A DNA stretch of 46,401 bases from Dehalococcoidia bacterium (lineage in GTDB: Bacteria; Chloroflexota; Dehalococcoidia; Lucifugimonadales; VXLM01): contig VXLM01000072.1 in assembly GCA_009841605.1 (NCBI GenBank), forward strand, positions 1-46,401, given 5' to 3'. Shown in pieces: positions 24,799-33,192 of the stretch. Position 1 is the stretch's first letter. Each line of letters starts with the position of its first letter. Made by a program: the position numbers and the translations under genes. The notes beneath the pieces are model-generated. The model searched no databases. It was not told the origin of the DNA and saw nothing but the letters and a program-made list of their open reading frames with translations.

Positions 24799-25278
24799 CT
24801 AACGGTGGTGGAATAACGGGATTCGCACAGGGTATCCGCCCTTGCCATAGCTCGCAGCCTCAAGGCCAATAAACAAGACCAGCGCTATTCCCGCGATCCA
24901 TACGAACGGCCAGATGGTCAACCCGAAGAACGGGAAGATGAGCATGGCCGCCCACATTGCTGCCGACCACAACACCTGAAAGTTGAGCGCCTCCGTCGTG
25001 TGAATCCACACGACTTCAGATCCCGGGTGATTCCACCGGTAGATGAGCAGAGCGACGATATTGAACGCAAGAAGTGAGAGTATGCCGAACTCCGTGAAAC
25101 CGACCAGAAAGATCAACATACCGGGAATCGCCACGAGGTGGCTTAGGCGAGCTTGAGAAAGGTTTTTCCCTACCAGGACGCGGGATGACGACTTGCCCGG
25201 CGAGTATTTGGAATCGCAAGTCTTAAGGTGACGGTCGAGATAGGCCGTCAGGGTCTTGCATCTGGGACATTGGGCCAT
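24799..25278 (-). CDS. zinc-ribbon DUF4870-like membrane protein, paralogue 2
   Basis: This 159-residue paralogue of its neighbours has a shorter metal site, CPRC...HLKTC (~4-20), so a C2HC arrangement replaces the four-Cys ribbon. The membrane part keeps LSHLVAIPGMLIFLVG, EALNFQVLWSAAMW and LTIWPFVWIAGIALVLF. The ending GKGGYPVRIPLF matches the triplet's shared closing motif. GAGGG lies 6 nt before ATG 25278. Same strand and close spacing suggest co-transcription. Confidence 0.75.
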   Translation of the reverse strand: MAQCPRCKTLTAYLDRHLKTCDSKYSPGKSSSRVLVGKNLSQARLSHLVAIPGMLIFLVGFTEFGILSLLAFNIVALLIYRWNHPGSEVVWIHTTEALNFQVLWSAAMWAAMLIFPFFGLTIWPFVWIAGIALVLFIGLEAASYGKGGYPVRIPLFHHR

Positions 25279-25396
25279 TGTGAACCCTCGCGACCGCAGT
25301 ACAGGTCGAAACCGAACTTACGAACAGCTACCGGTACCGTCAATACAACTATAGCGTAATTCGATGTGTTGTTCCTTGAAAGTGTGAGGAAAGTTG

Positions 25397-25912
25397 TCAA
25401 TCGATTGGAATGCGGATGGGATACTTTCCGTCCCCCGCGCTGGCCGCGTCGTTTGATGCTATCCAGACCAACGCTATGCCCCCCATCAGAACCACCACGT
25501 AGGCCAGCAGCCACACCAAATCGTTCAACACACCGACAGCCAAAATGTTGAACCAGTACCAGACGAGGAACATAACCACCGTCCAAAGGAGTTGGAAATT
25601 CAATGTCTGCAAACCATGATTCCGAACGAACCGCGATTTCAGAGTCGATAGCCAGAACACGAAAGGGATCACCAGATTCAGCGGTACGAATGCCAAGAGC
25701 CCAACCCTATCAACCGCCGTTTCTATGAAAAGCCCCAAGACCAGCATTCCCGGCAGCGCCAGCAGGTGACACAATCGTGCTTGAGATAACTCCTTGTCGG
25801 TGGGAGCGCCGGCAAAGAGCTTACCAACGTCGCGCTTTATTCCCGCGCCACACTGCCAGCAGCGACGGTCAAAGGACGCTATCTCAGCCCTGCAGCCGGA
25901 ACATTCCGCCAT
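25397..25912 (-). CDS. zinc-ribbon DUF4870-like membrane protein, paralogue 3
   Basis: This is the first gene of the triplet and the longest, at 171 residues. It has a four-Cys ribbon CSGCRAEIASFDRRCWQCG (~4-22), then LCHLLALPGMLVLGLF, TLNFQLLWTVVMFLVWYW and LLAYVVVLMGGIALVWI, and it closes with GDGKYPIRIPID. ATG 25912 with GGGAGG 8 nt upstream is clearly the start; a longer open frame to 25999 is not supported. It is divergent from nuoA. Confidence 0.75.
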   Translation of the reverse strand: MAECSGCRAEIASFDRRCWQCGAGIKRDVGKLFAGAPTDKELSQARLCHLLALPGMLVLGLFIETAVDRVGLLAFVPLNLVIPFVFWLSTLKSRFVRNHGLQTLNFQLLWTVVMFLVWYWFNILAVGVLNDLVWLLAYVVVLMGGIALVWIASNDAASAGDGKYPIRIPID

Positions 25913-25990
25913 CGGGAATTCCTCCCTGCAGCCATGCGGGACTGTGTGAATTGTCCCCAAACCAATAGCGAATGTCAACGCGAGTGCAGT

Positions 25991-26020
25991 TTGATACACC
26001 GCTCCACCCGATGGTACACT
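25991..26020 (+). promoter_or_regulatory. sigma70-type promoter of the nuo operon
   Basis: TTGATA, an 18-nt spacer, then TACACT. Transcription would begin near 26027, which excludes an ATG at 25972 as the nuoA start and supports TTG at 26050. Confidence 0.6.
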
Positions 26021-26049
26021 TGTTACGGATTTCGCCTCAGGGGGCCCGC

Positions 26050-26415
26050 TTGGAAGAACTTGCGCTCGATTGGACAGTCGTCGTCATCGTCGGCGCGGTC
26101 GGCATCGCGGCGGTCGTCGGAATGTTCGTTTTCTCCCGCGTCGTTGCGCCGAGGCGACCATCCGAGATCAAAGACTCTCCTTACGAGTGTGGTATCCCCG
26201 CCGCCCCGTATCGCTGGTCGCAGATACATATCCGCTACTACGTCTTTGCCATCCTCTTTCTCATCTTCGATGTCGAGGCCGTGTTCCTCTTCCCATGGGC
26301 GGTCGTCTTTCTCAAGTCGATACCCGCCGTCTTCTATGAGATGCTAATCTTCATCGCGATCCTCTTCTTCGGCGTCATCTACGGTTGGAGGAAAGGAGTC
26401 CTGCAATGGAGATAA
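26050..26415 (+). CDS. nuoA: NADH-quinone oxidoreductase subunit A
   Basis: NuoA is a three-helix membrane subunit of complex I near the quinone site. The conserved loop [10 protein letters not shown] (~39-48) with its Cys is the hallmark, followed by [23 protein letters not shown] (~61-83). From TTG 26050 the protein has 121 residues, the usual size. AGGGGG lies about 7 nt upstream, and a good promoter would start transcription just before it. A start at ATG 25972 would add 26 unconserved residues and fall upstream of the predicted transcript. It overlaps nuoB by 10 nt. Confidence 0.88.
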   Translation: MEELALDWTVVVIVGAVGIAAVVGMFVFSRVVAPRRPSEIKDSPYECGIPAAPYRWSQIHIRYYVFAILFLIFDVEAVFLFPWAVVFLKSIPAVFYEMLIFIAILFFGVIYGWRKGVLQWR

Positions 26416-26945
26416 ATCTGGGACAAGGCTACCAACCGGGAAGCGGCAACAATCCCGCCGATAACGTCCTGCAAGAGATCATCCCGAACACGCTCGTGGG
26501 GAAGTCGGACGAGCTCTTCGCCCTCGCGCGCAAGAACTCCCTGTGGACGCTGTCCTTCGGCCTCGCCTGCTGCGCCATCGAGATGATGAGCACGCACATG
26601 TCGCATCACGATTTCGACCGCTTCGGCGTCGTCACGTGGCCTTCCCCGCGACAGGCCGACGTCATGATCGTGGCCGGCACGGTGGTGAAGAAGATGGCCG
26701 AGCCGATAAAGCTCCTCTACGAGCAGATGCCTGACCCCAAGTGGGTGATCGCCATGGGAAGCTGCGCGACCAACGGAGGGCCGTACTACCGTTCATACTC
26801 CGTCATCATGGGGGTCGATCACCTCATCCCCGTCGATGTATACGTTCCCGGCTGTCCGCCCCGGCCAGAGGCCCTGATGTACGGCCTCCTCCAGCTCCAG
26901 GAAAAGATCAAGCAGGACGCCCGGTCCGGTGACGCAGGAGAGTAA
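26406..26945 (+). CDS. nuoB: NADH-quinone oxidoreductase subunit B
   Basis: NuoB carries the terminal 4Fe-4S cluster N2, which reduces quinone. The four ligands are present: tandem C55-C56 ([11 protein letters not shown]), C120 ([12 protein letters not shown]) and C150 (VPGCPPRPE). The 179-residue length is typical. ATG 26406 is preceded by AAAGGAG at 7 nt spacing inside nuoA, so the two are translationally coupled. Confidence 0.95.
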   Translation: MEINLGQGYQPGSGNNPADNVLQEIIPNTLVGKSDELFALARKNSLWTLSFGLACCAIEMMSTHMSHHDFDRFGVVTWPSPRQADVMIVAGTVVKKMAEPIKLLYEQMPDPKWVIAMGSCATNGGPYYRSYSVIMGVDHLIPVDVYVPGCPPRPEALMYGLLQLQEKIKQDARSGDAGE

Positions 26946-27477
26946 GGGCCGTCCGAGACCCGCTCGACCTGCGCGAGCACGAGGCGGCGCTGCTGCGCTC
27001 GCGCCCGCCCGTCTCGATGATATGGGGGAAGCACTCTCCAAGACCTTGCCATCTGTCTACGGTGACATGCCCATGGAGATCGGAGCCGCCGTCGACGAGG
27101 TCACGGTTACCGTCGCCGCCGAACGGGTCCCTGAGGTCTGCCGCATCGCAAAAGACCATCCTGACCTCAACTTCGACTACCTCCGCTGCATCTCCGCCGT
27201 CGACTACGTCGAGCGAATCGAGGTCAGCTACCACCTCTTCTCCCTCCGCAGAAGGCACAAGATGGTCATCAAGACGAACGTCCAGCTCGACGAGCCCCGC
27301 ATCCCGACCGTCGTGAGCGTCTGGCGCGGAGCGGACTGGTTCGAGCGCGAGGCCCACGACCTTTACGGCGTTGTCTTCCAAGACCATCCGAACCTCAGTC
27401 CACTCCTCCTCTACGACGGCTTCGAGGGTCATCCGGGATTGAAGAGTTTTCCATACCATGAGTACGAGGAGTGGTAG
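26929..27477 (+). CDS. nuoC: NADH-quinone oxidoreductase subunit C
   Basis: NuoC (30 kDa subunit) is part of the peripheral arm that packs against NuoD. The conserved signature [22 protein letters not shown] (~134-155) is intact, as is the upstream [12 protein letters not shown] (~82). The first ~30 residues from GTG 26929 are low-complexity ([17 protein letters not shown]), and an alternative frame over the same bases reads more protein-like ([18 protein letters not shown]). ATG 27022 is therefore also a possible start, or a small indel lies in this region. It overlaps nuoB by 17 nt. nuoD should follow directly, but a hicBA pair is inserted. Confidence 0.88.
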   Translation: MTQESKGRPRPARPARARGGAAALAPARLDDMGEALSKTLPSVYGDMPMEIGAAVDEVTVTVAAERVPEVCRIAKDHPDLNFDYLRCISAVDYVERIEVSYHLFSLRRRHKMVIKTNVQLDEPRIPTVVSVWRGADWFEREAHDLYGVVFQDHPNLSPLLLYDGFEGHPGLKSFPYHEYEEW

Positions 27478-27579
27478 AGATCTGGTGCGCCACATTCGGG
27501 TCACACAAAACGACCGCCAGTCGAATTAGCAGGTGGCAGGGTTGAGGACCTTCTTGAAAGTGCAGAAAGGCCAACTGAA

Positions 27580-27846
27580 ATGACGACAATCAGCTATAGG
27601 GCCGAGATATTCCGTGAAGGTGATCTATACGTCTCTCGATGCCCCGATCTGGACGTTTCAAGTTTTGGCGACACGGTTGAGGAGGCGCGAGACGCCCTTC
27701 AGGAAGCGGTCGAGGCGTTTCTGGAGGGTTGCGAATTACTTGGTACGTTGGATGAAGTGCTGGCAGAATGTGGATTCGCCATGGTTGACGGCGTGTGGAG
27801 TCTGCGTCGACGCATTGTCGAGGAGGTAACGGCTGCCATACCTTGA
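27580..27846 (+). CDS. hicB: HicB-family antitoxin inside the nuo operon
   Basis: This 88-residue HicB antitoxin has the family core ISYRAEIFREGDLYVSRCPDL (~4-24) and TVEEARDALQEAVEAFLEGC (~32-51). There is no extra DNA-binding domain, so autoregulation would need the HicB fold itself or another factor. AAAGG lies 9 nt before the ATG. It is followed without a gap by hicA, giving an antitoxin-first order. The pair lies between nuoC and nuoD, genes normally adjacent or even fused. Local base composition looks less GC-rich than the flanking nuo genes, which suggests horizontal insertion. Confidence 0.85.
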   Translation: MTTISYRAEIFREGDLYVSRCPDLDVSSFGDTVEEARDALQEAVEAFLEGCELLGTLDEVLAECGFAMVDGVWSLRRRIVEEVTAAIP

Positions 27847-28085
27847 GTACCTCCCGTCGCATTACCCAAATCCCGTACTCAGACTTGGTGAAACTGTTTG
27901 AAGCTGATGGGTTCTCAATAGCCCGAACTCGCGGAGATCACCTCATTATGACCAAAACAGGAGTACGGAGGCCTGTGGTAATCAAGCGGTCGCCACGCAT
28001 GGTTTCCATCGACCACATACGATCAAACATGCGTACGGCGGGTATGTCTCGTGAACGGTTCTTTCGACTATTGGACAACATCTAA
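27843..28085 (+). CDS. hicA: HicA mRNA interferase toxin
   Basis: HicA is a small dsRBD-like RNase that cleaves mRNA on ribosomes. The 80-residue protein shows IPYSDLVKLFEADGFSIAR (~10-28) followed by TRGDHLIMTK with the catalytic His33, and a C-terminal helix MSRERFFRLLDNI. The start is TTG 27843, whose last two bases form part of the hicB TGA stop (TTGA overlap), so toxin translation is coupled to antitoxin. Only 6 nt separate its stop from the nuoD start. The active-site region is intact, so it is probably functional. Confidence 0.85.
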   Translation: MSTSRRITQIPYSDLVKLFEADGFSIARTRGDHLIMTKTGVRRPVVIKRSPRMVSIDHIRSNMRTAGMSRERFFRLLDNI

Positions 28086-28091
28086 CTAACC

Positions 28092-29222
28092 TTGACCACA
28101 GACACTCCAACCACGCAGACCGACTCACTCGACCCCGTCGACCTCATGGTCAACATGGGGCCGCAGCACCCCAGTACGCACGGGGTGTTCCGCATGGTGC
28201 TGTGGATCGACGGCGAGCGCATTAAAAGGGTCGAGCCGCACATCGGCTACCTGCACCGCGGGTCAGAGAAGCTCTGCGAGATCGAGGACTACTCCCAGAT
28301 CGTCACGCTCTTCGACCGCATCGACTACATCGGCAACCTCAATAGCGAGCTCGCCTTCTGCATGGCAGTCGAGAAGATCATGGACCTGGAGATACCGGAG
28401 CGCGCGTGGTATATCCGCACCATCCTCTGCGAGCTCAACCGCATCGCCAATCACATGTTGTTCTACGGTGTCTACGGACTCGACGCCGGGGCTATGACGC
28501 CCATCCTCTACGGCTTCCGTGAGCGCGAGCGAATCCAAGAGCTCTTCGAGTCAGTGACGGGCGCGCGCATGATGCACAACTACATCCGCGTCGGCGGCGT
28601 CCACGAAGACCTGCCGGTGGACTTCCCCGACCGCATGGCCACACTCACCGACCAGCTCAAGCGCGGCATCGACGAGTGCGACGCGCTCCTGTCCGACAAC
28701 GAGATGTTCCTCGCCCGCACCAAGGGGGTCGGCGCGATCAGCGCCGAGGAAGCAATCGACCTCGGAGTCACTGGCCCGGCGCTCCGCGCCACCGGTGTGC
28801 CGGAAGACGTGCGTATTTCGGAGCCATACGGGATCTACGACCGGTTCGAATTCGGCATCCCCGTGGGAGAGCACGGCGACTGCTGGGACAGGTACTACGT
28901 ACGGGTGGAGGAGATGCGCCAGTCGATGAGCATCGTCGAGCAGGCGATGGAGCAGATGGAACCCGGCGAATTCGCGGCCAAGACTCGTCGCCTGACCCGT
29001 CCACCGAAGGGCGAGGTCTACCAGCGCACCGAGTCCCCGCGCGGAGATTTTGCCGTCTTCCTCGTCAGCGACGGCAGCCAGCATCCCTACCGCGTGAAGG
29101 TCCGCGCTCCCTCCTTCGCCAACCTCCAGGCCCTCGAACCGATGCTCCGCGACGCCTACGTCGCCGACGCCGTCGTCATCCTCGGCTCCCTCGATATCGT
29201 CCTGGGCGAGGTCGACCGGTGA
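28092..29222 (+). CDS. nuoD: NADH-quinone oxidoreductase subunit D
   Basis: NuoD (49 kDa subunit) lines the quinone pocket together with NuoB and descends from [NiFe]-hydrogenase large subunits. The signature MVNMGPQHPSTHGVFRM (~19-35) includes the quinone-contacting HPSTHG loop, and GYLHRGSEKL (~54) follows. The end DIVLGEVDR matches the family. The 376-residue length is normal. TTG 28092 is the likely start but has no Shine-Dalgarno; ATG 28146 is an alternative. The hicBA insertion immediately upstream may have displaced the native start region. It overlaps nuoH as GTGA. Confidence 0.93.
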   Translation: MTTDTPTTQTDSLDPVDLMVNMGPQHPSTHGVFRMVLWIDGERIKRVEPHIGYLHRGSEKLCEIEDYSQIVTLFDRIDYIGNLNSELAFCMAVEKIMDLEIPERAWYIRTILCELNRIANHMLFYGVYGLDAGAMTPILYGFRERERIQELFESVTGARMMHNYIRVGGVHEDLPVDFPDRMATLTDQLKRGIDECDALLSDNEMFLARTKGVGAISAEEAIDLGVTGPALRATGVPEDVRISEPYGIYDRFEFGIPVGEHGDCWDRYYVRVEEMRQSMSIVEQAMEQMEPGEFAAKTRRLTRPPKGEVYQRTESPRGDFAVFLVSDGSQHPYRVKVRAPSFANLQALEPMLRDAYVADAVVILGSLDIVLGEVDR

Positions 29223-30361
29223 CGGAGTTCCTCGAAGACATCCCGCAACCCATCACCTATGCCGTTGGCGCCGCCCTCATCTTCGCCTTCCTCTCCGTCA
29301 TGGTGCTCGTGCTCACGTGGCTCGAACGCAAAGCCCTCGCTCGCATCCAGCAGCGCATGGGTCCCATGCGCGTGGGCCCGCACGGCACGCTCCAGCCCAT
29401 CGCCGACGCCCTCAAGCTCATCACCAAGGAGGATATCCTGCCTTCCTGGGCCGACCGGCGCGTCTACTGGCTGGCCCCTCTGGCGGTCTTCGTTCCGTCT
29501 CTTCTCCTCTGGGTTACGATCCCGATAACGCAGGATATCGTCCTGCGCAACATGGACATGGGCCTGTTCTACATCACGGCCTTCTCCGTCCTGACCGTGC
29601 TGGGACTCGTCATGGCCGGCTGGGGGTCCGCCAACAAGTACGCCATCCTGGGCGGCCTTCGCGCAGCCGGGCAGCTCGTCAGCTACGAGGTGCCCTTCAT
29701 CATGGCACTCCTCGCGGTCGCGATGCTGAGCCAGTCCCTCAACATCGTTGACATCGTCAACGACCAAGCCGAGGCAAGAGTCGGCAATGCCATCGTCCAG
29801 CCGCTCGGTCTGTTCCTCTTCCTCGTGGCGGCCCTGGCGGAGCTTGGACGCACTCCCTTCGACATACACCATGCCGAGTCGGAGGTCGTCGGCGGCCCCT
29901 TCGTCGAGTACAGCGGCGCTCACTGGGCAGTGTTCTTCCTCGCGGAGTACATCAACACCTTCACCGTCGCCGCGCTCGTTACCCTCTTGTTCTTGGGAGG
30001 TTGGCGCTGGCCGGACATGCCCTTTGACGGCCCTCTTCACACCCTGCTTTCGGTCGCCTGGTTCCTCGTCAAGACCTACGCAGTGATTCTCGTCATCTTC
30101 TGGATTCGGGGAACCTACCCGCGCCTGCGGATCGATCAGCTCATGGCGTTCGGCTGGAAGGTGCTTGTGCCCCTCTCATTCGTCAACATCATCATCACCG
30201 GCATCGCCCTCTTCTACCAATGGCACTGGTCTCTCATCACTCTGATGTCGGCCTTCTGGCTCGTCGGCGTACTCATCGTACTCCGCCGCCAAGCCGGGGC
30301 CCGCAACCAGCGCATGACCGTTCGTGTCCTCCCCGCCGACGACCTGCGGACGACCACTTAG
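29219..30361 (+). CDS. nuoH: NADH-quinone oxidoreductase subunit H
   Basis: NuoH is the eight-helix membrane subunit that forms the mouth of the quinone channel. Visible hallmarks in the 380-residue protein are LERKALARIQQRMGPMRVGP (~37-56), LKLITKEDILP (~68), SYEVPFIMALLAVAML (~158), FDIHHAESEVVGGPFVEYSG (~217-236) with the conserved acidic loop, and RGTYPRLRIDQLMAFGWKVLVPLS (~297). The start is GTG 29219 overlapping the nuoD stop; the longer open frame upstream is only the other frame of nuoD. No further nuo gene follows, so E, F, G and I to N must be elsewhere. Confidence 0.95.
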   Translation: MTEFLEDIPQPITYAVGAALIFAFLSVMVLVLTWLERKALARIQQRMGPMRVGPHGTLQPIADALKLITKEDILPSWADRRVYWLAPLAVFVPSLLLWVTIPITQDIVLRNMDMGLFYITAFSVLTVLGLVMAGWGSANKYAILGGLRAAGQLVSYEVPFIMALLAVAMLSQSLNIVDIVNDQAEARVGNAIVQPLGLFLFLVAALAELGRTPFDIHHAESEVVGGPFVEYSGAHWAVFFLAEYINTFTVAALVTLLFLGGWRWPDMPFDGPLHTLLSVAWFLVKTYAVILVIFWIRGTYPRLRIDQLMAFGWKVLVPLSFVNIIITGIALFYQWHWSLITLMSAFWLVGVLIVLRRQAGARNQRMTVRVLPADDLRTTT

Positions 30362-30430
30362 GCAACGGTGAGAGCGGGCGGTTTCCTCTGCGTATCCCGA
30401 TTTCTCGGTCGGACTAGCAGATATCAGGAA

Positions 30431-31486
30431 CTAGCCACCGAACCAGCGGGCCAGTTCGTCCCTCGGGAACGTTGGCAAATCGCGAACTTCATCCCCGTAT
30501 CGGACTTTAATGCCATCAGCCGGATCGGTGACCGTGCCGATCTCGCTGGCAGCGATGCCTTCGCGTGCGAGGGCAGTTATCAACGTCTCAACCTCGCTGG
30601 GCGGCAAGGCGGCAAGCAGGGAACCTGATGCGATCAGGCCTAATGGATCAAGACCAAGTGCGTCGCATATCTCCCGGCATTCCGGGAGAACCGGAACGGC
30701 CTCCATATCGATAAGCAGTCCGACGTTGGCCGCGGCCGCCATTTCGACGAGGCCACCGGAGAGCCCCCCCTCGGTCGGATCGTGCATGGCGTGAACGTCC
30801 ACCACGTCGCACGCAATCGAGGCTTCCGGAACGACGCTGATGCCGGGGCTGAATAGAAATTCCTTGGCGCGGTTGATGGTGTCGAGCGAAACTCCACGCT
30901 CTGAGAGGTCGTTAGCGGCCTCCCGGGCAAGTATCGATGTGCCCTCCACAGCAATGGCCTTCGTCAAAACGATGCTGTCTCCGGGCCGCGCGCCCGACGT
31001 GAGCACGGCGCGCTCCTTCGGCACCTCTCCCAGCATCGCGCCGACGGCGATGGGGCGAGACAGGTCGTAAGTGATCTCAGTGTGGCCACCGATGAGGGTG
31101 ATGTTCAGGGCCTCGCAAGCCTCACGCACCTGGGTGAAAATACGCTCCACTTCTGCCTCGGGCGTGGTGTCGGGGAGCAGGAGTGTAGTCATGAGCCAGC
31201 GCGGCGTGCCTCCCATGACAGCGATGTCGTTGGCGTTGACCTGTACCATGTACCAGCCTATGAGGTCGGTCGCGAATGTGATGGGGTCGGTCTTGGCGAC
31301 TAGGTACCGGTCGCCGAAGTCGATGAGGGCGGCGTCTTCACCCGCCCTCGCGCCGAGCACGACACGGGGGTCGCGTACGTCGATCTCACCGAGAAGACGT
31401 GACAGCAGATCGAGGGGGAGTTTTCCGGGCTGCATGGTTTGGTTCTGTGTTCGTTTGAGGTGAGATGGTTTGCCGGCAAATCGCAT
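30431..31486 (-). CDS. AIR-synthase-superfamily protein, HypE-like
   Basis: This superfamily (PurM, ThiL, SelD, HypE) binds ATP and activates small substrates. The 351-residue protein shows the AIRS N-domain with GARAGEDAALIDFGDRYLVAKTDPI (~44-68), NANDIAVMGGTPRWLMTTLLLP (~83-104) and the C-domain AMHDPTEGGLSGGLVEMA (~222). It lacks the Cys/Sec loop of SelD and, as far as I see, the C-terminal Cys used by true HypE. HypE-like AIR synthases of unknown role are common in organisms without hydrogenase. ATG 31486 has AGGTGG 4 nt upstream; ATG 31435 (MQPGKLPLDLL) fits the family better but has no site. Convergent with nuoH. Confidence 0.75.
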   Translation of the reverse strand: MRFAGKPSHLKRTQNQTMQPGKLPLDLLSRLLGEIDVRDPRVVLGARAGEDAALIDFGDRYLVAKTDPITFATDLIGWYMVQVNANDIAVMGGTPRWLMTTLLLPDTTPEAEVERIFTQVREACEALNITLIGGHTEITYDLSRPIAVGAMLGEVPKERAVLTSGARPGDSIVLTKAIAVEGTSILAREAANDLSERGVSLDTINRAKEFLFSPGISVVPEASIACDVVDVHAMHDPTEGGLSGGLVEMAAAANVGLLIDMEAVPVLPECREICDALGLDPLGLIASGSLLAALPPSEVETLITALAREGIAASEIGTVTDPADGIKVRYGDEVRDLPTFPRDELARWFGG

Positions 31487-31571
31487 GGTACCACCTGCGA
31501 ACGCGCCCTGTTACTACCCAAAGATGGGCCGATTCCGTTTCACAGATAGACGGATGAGAATCTCTACGCAC

Positions 31572-31580
31572 TGGTATACT
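31572..31580 (+). promoter_or_regulatory. extended -10 promoter candidate for msrA
   Basis: TGGTATACT gives a TG-type extended -10 (TATACT) without a good -35 box, about 63 nt before the msrA ATG. Confidence 0.4.
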
Positions 31581-31642
31581 GCTTCCACAACGCCCGCGCG
31601 CTACGAGCTCTCGGCACGTCACTTCAACAAGAGGAGACCGCA

Positions 31643-32218
31643 ATGAACCAACAAAACGGAAATCGCTCCGGTGACGGAAACCTCCTCGCCACGCTGGCCG
31701 GCGGATGCTTCTGGTGCCTGGAGGCCGTGTATAACGAGCTGCGCGGCGTCGAGTCGGTGGTGTCGGGGTATGCCGGCGGGCACGACCTCAGTCCTACCTA
31801 CGAGGCGGTGTGCTCCGGGACGACCGGCCACGCCGAGGTCGTTCAGATCGCGTACGACCCAGACATGGTGAGCTTCCGGGAGCTCCTCGAGGTATTCTTC
31901 ACGATCCACGACCCGACGACCCTGAACCGGCAGGGCAACGATGTTGGCACCCAATATCGCTCGGCGGTCTACTTCCACGACGAGGACCAGCGGCTCATCG
32001 CCGAGGAGGTCATCGAGGAGATGACCGTCGCGGAAGTGTGGGACGACCCCATCGTGACTGAGATCACTGCCCTCGACATGTTCTTCGAGGCGGAGGAGTA
32101 CCACCAGCGGTACTTCGAGAAGAACCCCTTCCAGCCCTACTGCTTCGTCGTCGTGCGGCCCAAGGTCTCGAAGTTCCGCAAGAAGTTCGTCTCGAAGCTC
32201 AAGAAACAGGCCGTCTAG
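31643..32218 (+). CDS. msrA: peptide methionine (S)-S-oxide reductase
   Basis: MsrA repairs S-form methionine sulfoxide in proteins. The catalytic GCFWCLEAVY motif (~21-30) has both Cys of the GCFWC type, so it is a Cys and not a selenocysteine enzyme. SGYAGG (~41), HAEVVQIAYDP (~62) and GNDVGTQYRSAVYF (~97) are also family signatures. The 191-residue length is normal. AAGAGGAGA lies just upstream of the ATG. Its end overlaps the convergent dehydrogenase gene by 4 nt. The window also holds a sulfite-oxidase-like molybdoenzyme related to the MsrP sulfoxide reductase. Confidence 0.94.
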   Translation: MNQQNGNRSGDGNLLATLAGGCFWCLEAVYNELRGVESVVSGYAGGHDLSPTYEAVCSGTTGHAEVVQIAYDPDMVSFRELLEVFFTIHDPTTLNRQGNDVGTQYRSAVYFHDEDQRLIAEEVIEEMTVAEVWDDPIVTEITALDMFFEAEEYHQRYFEKNPFQPYCFVVVRPKVSKFRKKFVSKLKKQAV

Positions 32219-33192
32219 CGCTCCATCACGACCTTGACGATTCCGTCGTCGTGGTCGACGTACATGTCGAAGGCGCGCCGGACTTCCTCGAACGGCAGGC
32301 GGTGCGTGATGAGCTCCGCTGGGTCCCACCAGCCGCGCTGCTTGAGCTCGACCATGAGCTCGATGTGAGAAGTGATATCCTCCGTGTGCCCTGCCGCGAC
32401 GGTCTTCAGGCGGGCATTGCTGCCGCGGAAGTCCTTGTACTCCATCGGCACGACGAAGCCGTGCTCCCTACTCTTTTGCTGAATGCCGAACATCATGACG
32501 GTACCGAAGCTCTTCACGAGCCTGAGAGCCATGTTCAGCGTGTCGGTATATCCTGCCGCCTCGACGACGATGTCGGGCTTCTCGCCGCCAAGAATGTCGA
32601 GCACGGCATCCTCGGTCGGTGTCACCGTTGGGTTGACGGTATGTGTCACCCCGAATTTCTCGGAATATTCAAGGCGGTAGTCGAGCGGGTCAACCGCTAT
32701 GAGGTTCGACACGCCCGAGCGTGACAGAATCGCCGTGAACGAGAGGCCGATGGCGCCTTGCCCCAGCACGACGACGTTCTTGCCGAGCAGCGTTCCTAGC
32801 TGCTGGCAGCCGTATATCACCGTGCCTGACGGCTGGCACATGAGCCACTCGTTCGTCGGACCGTCGTCAGGGAGGGCGATCATTCGCTCCGGCAGAGCCT
32901 CGATGCACTCCACGAGCGCCGTATCACTCGTCGGAAGTACGATGACACGGTCGCCCTCACGGAAGCGATCGGAGCGGGTCTCCACGACCGTTCCCGCGAT
33001 CTCGTGGGCGGGATGTCCGATCTGCATGGGGTAGTCTTCCTCGTCGAGTACGGTCCCGTAGGTGTGACGAATGTCGCTCCCGCAGATCGACCAGCTTTCT
33101 ATCTCGACCAAGCAGTTCCCGTCGGACACCGTAGGAACGGGCGCATCGACGATCTCAAAGTTTCGGGGCCCAACCAGTCGCGCGGCCCTCAT
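32215..33192 (-). CDS. zinc-dependent medium-chain dehydrogenase (threonine/sorbitol dehydrogenase-like)
   Basis: MDR enzymes oxidise alcohols with NAD(P). The 325-residue protein has the catalytic zinc site SICGSD (~35-40) and GHPAHE (~59-64). Its nucleotide fold is VVVLGQGAIGLSFTAILSRSG (~138). The loop of four Cys that binds structural zinc in typical alcohol dehydrogenases is missing, so it is a smaller variant. The substrate is unknown. Its ATG directly abuts the TAA stop of the PIG-L gene (TAAATG), so the two are an operon with coupled translation. A role in processing a sugar or amino-alcohol released by the deacetylase is possible but unproven. Confidence 0.8.
   Translation of the reverse strand: MRAARLVGPRNFEIVDAPVPTVSDGNCLVEIESWSICGSDIRHTYGTVLDEEDYPMQIGHPAHEIAGTVVETRSDRFREGDRVIVLPTSDTALVECIEALPERMIALPDDGPTNEWLMCQPSGTVIYGCQQLGTLLGKNVVVLGQGAIGLSFTAILSRSGVSNLIAVDPLDYRLEYSEKFGVTHTVNPTVTPTEDAVLDILGGEKPDIVVEAAGYTDTLNMALRLVKSFGTVMMFGIQQKSREHGFVVPMEYKDFRGSNARLKTVAAGHTEDITSHIELMVELKQRGWWDPAELITHRLPFEEVRRAFDMYVDHDDGIVKVVMER

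Noticed and set aside
28676-29218. Upstream extension of the nuoH frame
   Set aside because: It lies in another frame of nuoD; GTG 29219 with GTGA overlap gives a normal NuoH.
30431-31486. SelD as an explanation for the AIR-synthase-like gene near selA
   Set aside because: The N-terminal Cys/Sec-containing loop of SelD is absent; HypE-like AIR synthase fits better, and selA is 13 kb away.
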